Program-made: the position numbers and the translations under genes
In this document: positions 1 to 5,365 of the stretch, one piece after another
Layout of the letters: every line of letters begins with the position of its first letter
Numbering within the stretch: the stretch's first letter is position 1
NCBI GenBank assembly: GCA_031288815.1
Contig: JAITQR010000085.1
Location: forward strand, 1-6,138
From: Treponema sp.
Lineage (GTDB): Bacteria; Spirochaetota; Spirochaetia; Treponematales; Breznakiellaceae
Reading direction: 5' to 3'
DNA length: 6,138 bases
Notes under the pieces: model-generated
The model's database searches: none
What the model was told of the DNA's origin: nothing
Seen by the model: the letters and a program-made list of their open reading frames with translations, nothing else

Positions 1-1
1 C

Positions 2-439
2 TACGTAAAACCCGTCCTGGGCCTCATGGAACAGGTGGAGATCCGGGGCATGGCCCATATCACGGGGGGCGGCTTTTACGAGAACATACCCCGGATCTTC
101 GGCGCCGAAACCGGAGGCGTCCGGCTTGATCCGGTGATCCGGGAGGGAAGCTGGAACATTCCGCCTATCTTCAGCCGGATAGCGGCGGGGATCGCTGAGG
201 CCGGAGGCCCCGGGGGCGCGGAGGCTCAGCGAAGGGGGGCCGAACTGCTGAAATCGGATCCGGCCCTGAGGAAAACAATGTTCAACACCTTCAACATGGG
301 GATCGGTTTCGTCCTGGCCCTGGCGCGGGAAGACGCGGGGAAGGCTATCGACTACCTGGACGGCAAGGGCTTTCCCGCCTGGGAGATAGGCCGGGCGGCG
401 CCGGCGGGGGCTCAAATCCCCGCGCTCCGGTTTGAGTAA
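2..439 (+). CDS. purM: Phosphoribosylformylglycinamidine cyclo-ligase (AIR synthase), C-terminal part
   Basis: Partial gene: the frame is open from the left edge, so the start lies outside the window and only the last 145 residues are present, of about 340-350 usual for the family. The product closes formylglycinamidine ribotide with ATP to give aminoimidazole ribotide, the fifth step of de novo purine synthesis, in the cytoplasm. The segment starts YVKPVL and then carries the family signature GMAHITGGGFYENIPR, followed by an NMGIGFVLAL block typical of the C-terminal AIRS domain that completes the ATP/substrate cleft. The end, with FPAWEIGRA and a short tail, matches the normal PurM terminus, so the 3' end is intact. 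The next gene is purN, 15-45 nt downstream depending on its start, which fits a purMN operon. Identification is secure from motifs; nothing can be said about the missing N-terminal half. Confidence 0.95.
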   Translation, partial: YVKPVLGLMEQVEIRGMAHITGGGFYENIPRIFGAETGGVRLDPVIREGSWNIPPIFSRIAAGIAEAGGPGGAEAQRRGAELLKSDPALRKTMFNTFNMGIGFVLALAREDAGKAIDYLDGKGFPAWEIGRAAPAGAQIPALRFE

Positions 440-454
440 GGGGCAAACAGAGCC

Positions 455-1096
455 GTGCCCAGCCTTGAAGATCCGGCGGACAGGATGAATATCCTCGTCC
501 TGGTTTCCGGTAACGGGACCAACCTTGAGGCCCTGATAAGGGCCGGGAAAGAAGGCCGCCTGGGGGAAGGGAAAATCGCCGCGGTGCTTTCAGACCGCCC
601 CGGCGTTTACGCCCTGGAACGGGCCAGGGCCGCCGGCCTGGCCGCCCTGACCGAGCTGCCGGACAAAAACCTTGCCAAACCGGAGCGCCGGAGGGAGCTT
701 TCCGACAGGATACTCAAAGTTTGCCGGGAGCGCCGGATCGGCCTTGTCATCCACGCGGGTTTTCTCTCGATACTCTCCGGCGATATTTTGCGGGAATACG
801 AAGGCCGGATGATAAATCTGCACCCGGCGCTGCTTCCCAAATTCGGCGGGGAGGGCATGTACGGCGAGCGGGTGCATAAGGCGGTACTGGCGGCCGGTGA
901 AAGGGAGTCGGGCTGTACGGTTCACCTGGTAACCGGCGGCATAGACGCCGGGCCCGTCCTGCTTCAGCGGAAAGTCCCGGTGTTACCGGGAGACACGCCG
1001 CAAAGCCTCGCGGAGCGCGTCCACCGGGAAGAACACATCGCCATTGTGGAGGCGGCGGCGCTGATGGTAGAAAGACTGCGACAGGTTCCTATGTGA
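455..1096 (+). CDS. purN: Phosphoribosylglycinamide formyltransferase (GAR transformylase)
   Basis: Transfers the formyl group of 10-formyl-tetrahydrofolate to glycinamide ribotide, the third step of purine synthesis. The fold is a single formyltransferase domain. Two starts are possible: GTG at 455 (213 aa), about 11 nt after an AAGGGG run, or ATG at 485 (203 aa). The ATG product begins MNILVLVSGNGTNL, which is where family members normally begin, so the first ten residues may not be translated. In the 203-aa numbering the folate/catalytic triad is present: N111 and H113 in INLHPALLPK, and D154 in GGIDAGPV. The loop after the catalytic His reads FGGEGMYGERVH rather than the YPGLHTH of the E. 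coli type, a variant I recall from other bacterial groups. The gene follows purM closely and ends 51 nt before a convergent gene; a 5-bp GCCAG/CTGGC stem (1103-1129) lies in that gap but has no T-tract. Confidence 0.93.
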   Translation: MPSLEDPADRMNILVLVSGNGTNLEALIRAGKEGRLGEGKIAAVLSDRPGVYALERARAAGLAALTELPDKNLAKPERRRELSDRILKVCRERRIGLVIHAGFLSILSGDILREYEGRMINLHPALLPKFGGEGMYGERVHKAVLAAGERESGCTVHLVTGGIDAGPVLLQRKVPVLPGDTPQSLAERVHREEHIAIVEAAALMVERLRQVPM

Positions 1097-1147
1097 CAGG
1101 CTGCCAGGAGACAATCGCCGCCGGCTGGCTAACGATTCGGATTGCCA

Positions 1148-1531
1148 TCAGTTGGTTTGCGCCGCTTCTTTTAAGATAAAATACTGATCCGGCTGGGGGC
1201 CTTCTATCCACAGGGCGTTAATATACAGGAACATGGGCAGCAGGAGCCAGCTAAATACATAACCCACCCCTGCGGCCACGGCGTTGGCTGTTTTGGTTTC
1301 CGTGGCCAGCTTGCCCCGAAAAGTTTCATACCCTTCTTTTTCAATGATCACCTGGTAACTCCTGCCGCTTGAATTTTTAATCTTTACCTGTTGTATCGGG
1401 GTATTGCCGATTATCCGGCCATCCACCACCACTGAAGCGCCGGGTACATTGGTGTTGATATTCACCTTGGTTGTGGTCTGACATCCGGTGATCATCATCG
1501 CTATCAACAACGCGCTTACCGCTTTTCCCAT
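1148..1531 (-). CDS. Small PEGA-domain lipoprotein
   Basis: A 127-residue predicted lipoprotein of unknown function. The start chosen is the ATG at 1531 because a perfect AAGGAG (complement of 1538-1543) sits 6 nt upstream; an in-frame upstream start at 1564 would add 11 residues and spoil the signal peptide. Residues 1-16 form a short signal sequence with Lys3 and a hydrophobic core, ending in a relaxed lipobox I-T-G-C with the lipidated Cys at 17, acceptable for spirochaetes. Residues about 22-75 match the PEGA pattern: beta strands around VPGASVVVDG, a G-x-TP turn (GNTPIQ) and KEGYETFRG. Residues about 83-108 are hydrophobic with Gly and aromatic residues and could be a membrane segment or a buried hairpin. 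PEGA domains are usually found in surface or envelope proteins, so an envelope location is inferred. It lies downstream of and co-oriented with the NUDIX gene, 104 nt away. Confidence 0.82.
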   Translation of the reverse strand: MGKAVSALLIAMMITGCQTTTKVNINTNVPGASVVVDGRIIGNTPIQQVKIKNSSGRSYQVIIEKEGYETFRGKLATETKTANAVAAGVGYVFSWLLLPMFLYINALWIEGPQPDQYFILKEAAQTN

Positions 1532-1537
1532 AAAAAT

Positions 1538-1543
1538 CTCCTT
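1538..1543 (-). promoter_or_regulatory. Ribosome binding site of the PEGA lipoprotein
   Basis: On the minus strand AAGGAG is followed by six bases (ATTTTT) and then ATG. This is among the best Shine-Dalgarno matches in the window and decides the start at 1531 over the upstream in-frame start at 1564. Confidence 0.8.
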
Positions 1544-1635
1544 GCTGTTGGATCTGTCCGGCAACCCGGCTGCTTACCGCGGACTTTGATCCGGCGCGGG
1601 CCTTTTAACAAGCCCCCGAATCTCGCGGCGGGTTT

Positions 1636-2205
1636 TTAAAGATCCAAGTCCGGGGCCTTTTTCTGTATATACAGGGAAAGGGCCGAGCCCATCAAGGCAT
1701 GGACAAAAGGCGCTTTCCCGATACCCCGCAGCACATCGCCGGCCCTCATAATTTCAACCTCGATGTATTCGTCCTCGTCCAGTTCCTGGGACCCGGTGTA
1801 TTCCAGATCTTCGGCCAGGAAAAAGTGTACCCGGTTTGACATAATCGCCGGATTGGGGGCGAATTCCCCTATTTTTTCGATTTTTCCCGCCCGGTAGGCC
1901 GTTTCCTCCAGCAGTTCCCTGCCCGCGGCGGCGGCGGGGTCCTCCCCGGGCTCAAAAACCCCGCCGGGGAATTCCAGGCTCAACTCCCTGGTTCCGTGCC
2001 GCCACTGCCTTACCATGACAAATTCCCTGCCCCGGGGACCGTCCATGACCGGTATAACAATAGCCCAGTCGGCGGCGTCCATAATCGTGTATTTCCGCAG
2101 TTCCTCGTCCGGGGAGCGGCAGGAACTTTCCCGGATCGAGAAAACATTGCACGTAAATACTTCCCTGCTCCCCTCTTCCCGCCATTCCAGGCCCTTGCTC
2201 TTCAT
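1636..2205 (-). CDS. NUDIX hydrolase, ADP-ribose pyrophosphatase type
   Basis: A 189-residue NUDIX protein. Residues 16-60 look like the beta-rich N-terminal part of ADP-ribose pyrophosphatases, and TRELSLEFPGG (72-82) is the stretch that precedes the catalytic box in that subfamily. The Nudix box runs G82-x5-E88-x7-R96-E97-L-L-E100-E101-T-A103-Y104. All metal-binding acidic residues are present, but the near-invariant Gly before the last hydrophobic residue is Ala103. The family hydrolyses nucleoside diphosphates linked to another group; ADP-ribose to AMP plus ribose 5-phosphate is the most likely reaction, but the substrate is not proven by sequence. It would act in the cytoplasm. ATG at 2205 is used; the AGG about 10-13 nt upstream makes only a weak ribosome site. 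The gene is transcribed away from the ROK kinase gene and toward the PEGA lipoprotein. Confidence 0.9.
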   Translation of the reverse strand: MKSKGLEWREEGSREVFTCNVFSIRESSCRSPDEELRKYTIMDAADWAIVIPVMDGPRGREFVMVRQWRHGTRELSLEFPGGVFEPGEDPAAAAGRELLEETAYRAGKIEKIGEFAPNPAIMSNRVHFFLAEDLEYTGSQELDEDEYIEVEIMRAGDVLRGIGKAPFVHALMGSALSLYIQKKAPDLDL

Positions 2206-2299
2206 GAGTTAAGCCTAACCCTTCACGGAGATTTGGTAAATGGCCGAATAGGCGCCGATTTTTTGGGGAAGTGACAAACCTTTCGCTACGAATCAACAA

Positions 2300-2319
2300 C
2301 CTCGTCCTGAAGGGCGGGG
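2300..2319. repeat. Hairpin resembling an IS200/IS605-family subterminal end
   Basis: An 8-bp stem, CCTCGTCC (2300-2307) with GGGCGGGG (2312-2319), closes a TGAA tetraloop; two of the pairs are G-T wobble, so the stem is fully paired only when read on this strand. It is preceded by GAATCAACAA. This combination (an A-rich AATCAAC lead, then a CCCCGYCCT-loop-AGGRCGGGG stem) resembles, from memory, the hairpins at the ends of IS200/IS605 and stand-alone tnpB elements. No transposase or tnpB frame lies near it, so at most it is a relic or a very short non-autonomous element. It could instead be an unrelated hairpin between divergent genes. Confidence 0.35.
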
Positions 2320-2392
2320 TAGTAAACCCTTGGCCGCGAATAAAAAACAGCGCCTTTTAAGAAGGGGGAAAAAGGTATATCTTGCTGCTTGT

Positions 2393-3355
2393 ATGCATCT
2401 TATTGGCGTTGATATCGGCGGGACCAAATGCCGGGTTTCCCTGGGAAGGAAAACCGGGGAGGGACTCGAATTTGCCGCCCGGGGGGAACTTCGTGCCACC
2501 GCCGGGCAAAGCCCCCGGGAGATGCTGGAACTCCTCCTCCGGGACATGGGGAATTTTCCCGGCGGGGAAAAACCCTCCGCCCTGGGGATAAGCTGCGGCG
2601 GTCCGCTGGATCAGAAGCGGGGGCTTATCCTGTCGCCGCCTAACCTGCCCGGCTGGGACAGGGTGCCTGTCACGGAGTTTTTTTCCCGGGCCCTGGGGAT
2701 ACCCGCCTTTCTCCAGAACGACGCCGACGCCGGCGCCCTGGCGGAGTGGAAGTACGGGGCGGGCAGGGGCTGTAAAAGCCTGGTGTTCCTGACCTGCGGA
2801 ACCGGCATGGGGGCCGGCTTAATCCTGGATGGGCGGCTTTACAGCGGGGCGGGCGGGCAGGCCGGTGAAGTCGGCCATATCCGGCTCGCCGAATACGGCC
2901 CTCCCGGTTACGGCAAGGGGGGTTCTTTTGAGGGCTTCTGCAGCGGCGGGGGCATAGCCCGGCTTGCCCGATCCATGGTGGAGGCGGAACTCCAGATGGG
3001 CCGAAGCCCCGCCTTCTGTCCCTCCTACGCCGATCTGGATTCCCTCAGCGCCAAAACCGTGGGTATCGCCGCGGCGGAAGGGGACCGGCTGGCGAAGAAA
3101 ATCTACGCCGAGGTGGGGAAGAAACTCGGGGCCGGGCTCTCCATCATCATGGACATCCTCAACCCCGAACTCATCATCATCGGCAGTATCTTCGTCCGGA
3201 GCCGGAACGAGCTGTGGCCCCCGGCGGCGGCGGTAATCGAGGCGGAAGTCCTGCCTATCGCCCGGGAATGCTGCCGGGTAGTGCCCAGCGAACTGGGGGA
3301 CGGGATCGGCGACTACGCGGCCCTGGCCGTGGCGGAATACGGGCTAGAGGGATAA
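2393..3355 (+). CDS. ROK-family sugar kinase without the usual zinc cysteines
   Basis: A 320-residue actin-fold sugar kinase, predicted to phosphorylate a hexose or hexosamine with ATP in the cytoplasm. The ATG at 2393 is chosen because it puts the phosphate-1 loop DIGGTK at residues 7-12, as in other ROK kinases; a TTG at 2330 is in frame but would add 21 basic residues. No good Shine-Dalgarno lies directly before the ATG (AAAGG is about 17 nt away). Visible motifs: GISCGGPLD at 65-73, NDAD at 109-112 with D110 the expected catalytic base, GTGMGAG at 136-142, and GEVGH at 158-162, where E159 and H162 are the usual sugar and metal ligands. The CxCGxxGC zinc motif that normally follows is replaced by GPPGYGKGGSFEGFCSGGG. 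No N-terminal helix-turn-helix is present, so this is an enzyme rather than a NagC-type repressor. A SIS isomerase follows 49 nt downstream. Substrate unknown. Confidence 0.88.
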   Translation: MHLIGVDIGGTKCRVSLGRKTGEGLEFAARGELRATAGQSPREMLELLLRDMGNFPGGEKPSALGISCGGPLDQKRGLILSPPNLPGWDRVPVTEFFSRALGIPAFLQNDADAGALAEWKYGAGRGCKSLVFLTCGTGMGAGLILDGRLYSGAGGQAGEVGHIRLAEYGPPGYGKGGSFEGFCSGGGIARLARSMVEAELQMGRSPAFCPSYADLDSLSAKTVGIAAAEGDRLAKKIYAEVGKKLGAGLSIIMDILNPELIIIGSIFVRSRNELWPPAAAVIEAEVLPIARECCRVVPSELGDGIGDYAALAVAEYGLEG

Positions 3356-3357
3356 CA

Positions 3358-3380
3358 CGGACCGGGAAAGCCGCGGTCCG
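3358..3380 (+). other. Intercistronic hairpin between the kinase and the SIS gene
   Basis: A perfect 7-bp stem CGGACCG (3358-3364) / CGGTCCG (3374-3380) closes a 9-nt loop, followed by ATTTTC and then the ribosome site of the SIS gene. The T-run is too short for a convincing terminator; it could moderate expression of the second gene or stabilise a processed transcript. The stem is visible in the sequence; any role is inferred. Confidence 0.45.
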
Positions 3381-3404
3381 GATTTTCAAGGAGTAGGAGT
3401 AAAG

Positions 3405-4049
3405 GTGGAAAAAGAACGAACCCTGCGCATGACGGAACATTTTTTTCAGACCCAGGGGGAACTGAATCCCCTGAGGGATGATATCCTGGCCGCCGCCGCC
3501 TTGCTGGCCGCTTGTTACCGGAAAGGCGGGCAGTTGCTTATCTGCGGCAACGGCGGAAGCAGCTCCGACGCGGAACACATCGTGGGGGAATTGATGAAGG
3601 GCTTCCTCCTGAAGCGGCCCCTGCCCCCGGAAGACGCCGCCTGGTTTGCGGAACACTACGGCCAGAGCGGCCGGATCCTCGCGGAGAACCTTCAGGGCGC
3701 CCTTCCCGCCATCGCCCTGGGGGCCCATACCTCCCTGACCAGCGCGGTGGCCAACGATCTCTCGGCGGACAGCGTCTACGCCCAGGGGGTAATGGGTTAC
3801 GGCAATGAAAACAGCGCGCTTATCGGCATCAGCACCTCGGGAAACGCTAAAAACGTCATAGCCGCCGCCATGACCGCCCGTTTCAGGAAGATGAAGGTGA
3901 TCGGCCTCACCGGGAAAAGCGGGGGACGGCTCCGGCCCCTCTGCGATATATGCCTTTCGGTACCGGAAACCGAGACCTACCTGGTACAGCAGCGGCACCT
4001 GGCGCTTTACCATTTTCTGGCCGCCTGGGTGGAATCGGAATTGTTTTAA
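3405..4049 (+). CDS. SIS-domain phosphosugar isomerase, GmhA-like (phosphoheptose isomerase family)
   Basis: A 214-residue single SIS-domain protein, predicted to isomerise an aldose/ketose phosphosugar in the cytoplasm. It starts at GTG 3405: AGGAG (3395-3399) lies 5 nt upstream and AAGGAG just before it, while the next in-frame ATG (3429) has no such site. The phosphosugar loop CGNGGSSSDAEHIVGEL (47-63) and the second loop ISTSGNAKNV are clear. Aligned by eye with E. coli GmhA, E62 falls on catalytic Glu65, and Q195 and H203 keep the spacing of Gln172 and His180, so the active site looks intact. An insertion at about residues 68-100 (PLPPEDAAWFAEHYGQ onward) separates the first loop from the LPAIALGAHTSL strand and is longer than in classical GmhA. 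No other heptose gene is in the window; the partner is the upstream ROK kinase. Exact substrate is unknown, so no gene symbol is given. Confidence 0.87.
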   Translation: MEKERTLRMTEHFFQTQGELNPLRDDILAAAALLAACYRKGGQLLICGNGGSSSDAEHIVGELMKGFLLKRPLPPEDAAWFAEHYGQSGRILAENLQGALPAIALGAHTSLTSAVANDLSADSVYAQGVMGYGNENSALIGISTSGNAKNVIAAAMTARFRKMKVIGLTGKSGGRLRPLCDICLSVPETETYLVQQRHLALYHFLAAWVESELF

Positions 4050-4146
4050 ATTCGGGCCCTCTCCATAACCCGCCTGGTTTCATGAAAGGTTTCGGCCCTG
4101 AAAAAACGGTCCGGCTCGTCTTTTCCCATAAATCCAGGGCCCTTTT

Positions 4147-4182
4147 CCCCAAAAACTGAAATTTTCGGGGAACCTTTTTTTT
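4147..4182 (+). terminator. Rho-independent terminator of the ROK-SIS unit
   Basis: CCCCAAAAA (4147-4155) pairs with TTTTCGGGG (4162-4170): four G-C pairs, one A/C mismatch, then four A-T pairs around a CTGAAA loop. After AACC there is a run of eight Ts (4175-4182). Stem plus T-tract 100 nt after the SIS stop codon is a good intrinsic terminator. Its last two Ts are also the first two bases of the next promoter's -35 box. Confidence 0.75.
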
Positions 4183-4209
4183 GACAATCCAGGTGTCTCG
4201 ATTTATGCT
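4181..4209 (+). promoter_or_regulatory. Sigma-70 promoter of the cytidylate-kinase-like gene
   Basis: TTGACA (4181-4186, perfect -35) and TATGCT (4204-4209, 4 of 6 to TATAAT) are separated by 17 bp. Transcription should begin near 4216, giving an untranslated leader of about 180 nt before the ATG at 4398. The T-run directly upstream may help as an UP-like element. Confidence 0.8.
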
Positions 4210-4215
4210 GTAGCT

Positions 4216-4397
4216 AGCGGCCTGTTGCGCCGGGGAATTTTTGCGCCGCCTGAGACGCGAAAACCCCGGTTGTCCGGCCTTGCAAACTGCGTAAGGAGCC
4301 CGATAATCGGGCTCCGAGACGAACCGTTGGTTCGGGTGTTCGCAGGGTAAGAAATCGCCGGTCAGGCGATTTCGGAGCTTTTTGCAGGGGGTGTCCT
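4216..4397 (+). ncRNA. Structured 5' leader RNA, candidate cis-regulatory element
   Basis: The leader contains several stems that I can pair by eye. P0: CCGGGG (4230-4235) with CCCCGG (4264-4269), then TTTTTGCG (4238-4245) with CGCGAAAA (4256-4263), 14 pairs with an AA bulge. P1: 4278-4286 with 4381-4389, 9 pairs with one wobble; its 3' strand covers part of the GGGGG Shine-Dalgarno (4387-4391). P2: CTGCG 4287-4291 with CGCAG 4341-4345. P2a: 4295-4303 with 4307-4315, 9 perfect pairs. P2b: CGAACC 4320-4325 with GGTTCG 4329-4334. P3: 4351-4359 with 4365-4373, 9 perfect pairs. P1 to P3 nest into one closed multibranch domain next to the start codon. I do not recognise a known riboswitch class in it. 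A competing helix (4309-4319 with 4370-4380) suggests two states. Ligand or trigger unknown. Confidence 0.6.
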
Positions 4398-5219
4398 ATG
4401 GCGATTATCACGATTTCCCGCGAACTTGCGGCATTGGGCGACGAGACGGCCTACGAATTGGCCAAATTGCTGGACTACCGTTTCGTCGACAAGCAGGCCC
4501 TGGAAGAGCGGATCAAGTCCTACGGAGTAGCCGGGCAGAAGCTGGAACGCTACGACGAGCGGAAGCCCTCGTTCTGGGCGTCCCTGTCCCAGGATAGGGA
4601 CGATTACCTGCATTTCCTCAAGACCGCGATTTACTCCGAGGCGGGGGAGGGCAACCGGGTTTTTATCGGCCGGGGCGCCGGGATGGTTCTGCGGAATGTG
4701 CCCGGCGTTTTTTCCGTGTTTCTGGTCGCCCCCTTCGATATCCGCGCCGAGCGGGTCAAGGGGCATTTCCACTGCGATGACCGGCGGGCCCGGCAGATCA
4801 TCGAGCAGAGCGATAACGACCGGATAGGTTTTCACCGGTATTTCTTCGACATAGAGTGGAAAGATCCGGGGAATTACCATATATGCCTTAACAGCGGTTA
4901 CCTGCACCCGGCTAACTGCGCGGAAATCGTCAAACATCTTCTGGATAGTTTGGTTACCCCGGAGATAGAAGCCCGGAATTCCAGCCGGATCAAGGAACTA
5001 ACCCTGGCCCAGCGGATAAAGCACCACATCATCTATGAAAAAGAGATACCGGTACACTTCCTGGAGGCTTCCGTCTCGAATGAAACGGTTATCCTCTACG
5101 GCGTGGCGAACGCCAAAACCATCATAGAAACGGCCGCCGCCGCCGCCAAAGAGGTCGCCCCTTCCGCCCTTATCCAGAGCGAGATTCAGATCGTTCAGGA
5201 ATACACGATGATGCATTAG
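4398..5219 (+). CDS. Cytidylate-kinase-like protein with degenerate P-loop and C-terminal extension
   Basis: A 273-residue protein whose first about 185 residues resemble the cytidylate-kinase-like (Cytidylate_kin2) family of P-loop nucleotide kinases. Matching elements are the opening AIITISRE (2-9), VFIGRGAGMVL (88-98), FSVFLVAPFDIRAERV (105-120), a DxR-x4-RYFF stretch (141-150) and YHICLNSGYL (160-169). The family's glycine-rich nucleotide loop after ISRE is poor: LAALGDETA replaces a GSGG-type sequence and there is no Lys. Residues about 197-273 are an added domain, a helical piece followed by an alternating beta/alpha pattern (ETVILYGVANAKTI, IQSEIQIV) that faintly recalls a BON domain. 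ATG at 4398 is set by GGGGG at 4387-4391. It has its own promoter and a long structured leader, and the rRNA genes follow. Kinase activity is uncertain; it may be a divergent kinase or a regulatory relative. Confidence 0.78.
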   Translation: MAIITISRELAALGDETAYELAKLLDYRFVDKQALEERIKSYGVAGQKLERYDERKPSFWASLSQDRDDYLHFLKTAIYSEAGEGNRVFIGRGAGMVLRNVPGVFSVFLVAPFDIRAERVKGHFHCDDRRARQIIEQSDNDRIGFHRYFFDIEWKDPGNYHICLNSGYLHPANCAEIVKHLLDSLVTPEIEARNSSRIKELTLAQRIKHHIIYEKEIPVHFLEASVSNETVILYGVANAKTIIETAAAAAKEVAPSALIQSEIQIVQEYTMMH

Positions 5220-5282
5220 GAACCTGTAGCGAGTGGACTTTCTGCGTAAATAGGCGAAAAATCCACAAACGCGACAGGCTCC
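5219..5282 (+). other. Long imperfect hairpin at the 3' end of the kinase-like gene
   Basis: GGAACCTGT (5219-5227) pairs with ACAGGCTCC (5274-5282) with one mismatch; then GCG 5229-5231 with CGC 5270-5272, GTGGA 5233-5237 with TCCAC 5262-5266, and TTT 5239-5241 with AAA 5258-5260, about 19 pairs around a 16-nt loop. Its first base is the last base of the stop codon. No T-run follows, so it is not an intrinsic terminator by itself; it could protect the mRNA 3' end or be a repeat relic. Confidence 0.45.
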
Positions 5283-5325
5283 AGGAAGCGCCGCCTTGGA
5301 AAGATGAGCCTCCGCATGACAAAGT

Positions 5326-5340
5326 CGAACCAAGGGTTCG
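5326..5340 (+). other. Small hairpin with the same stem as leader hairpin P2b
   Basis: CGAACC (5326-5331) and GGTTCG (5335-5340) close an AAG loop. The identical 6-bp stem with a GTT loop occurs at 4320-4334 in the leader of the kinase-like gene. A further 4-bp stem around TAAA follows at 5346-5357. Function unknown. Confidence 0.4.
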
Positions 5341-5365
5341 GCGAGCCGTTAAAACGGACTTCCGG

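Noticed and set aside
1097..1147. Bidirectional terminator between purN and the PEGA gene
   Set aside because: A single 5-bp stem without T-tracts on either side does not support it.
1565..1635. Terminator between the NUDIX and PEGA genes
   Set aside because: Only 4-bp CCCG/CGGG or GGGC/GCCC stems with no following T-run on the minus strand; too weak to call.
3255..4013. Open frame of 252 codons on the minus strand opposite the SIS gene
   Set aside because: It is antisense to a well-supported gene, shows no family motif, has no ribosome site, and such long open frames are expected in GC-rich codon patterns.
4320..4334. tRNA T-arm-like GGTTCG at 4329-4334 and 5335-5340
   Set aside because: No acceptor, D or anticodon stems can be drawn around either site.
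4216..4397. SRP RNA (GGTCAGG at 4360-4366) or ZTP riboswitch (CCGCCTGAG at 4246-4254)
   Set aside because: The rest of the SRP core (GGAAGG, AGCAGCC) is absent, and the ZTP-like string lies at the 5' end of the leader inside the P0 loop without the required upstream domain.
4362..4937. Open frame of 191 codons on the minus strand opposite the kinase-like gene
   Set aside because: Low-complexity Pro/Gly/Val composition, antisense to the real gene and running into its leader; a shadow frame.
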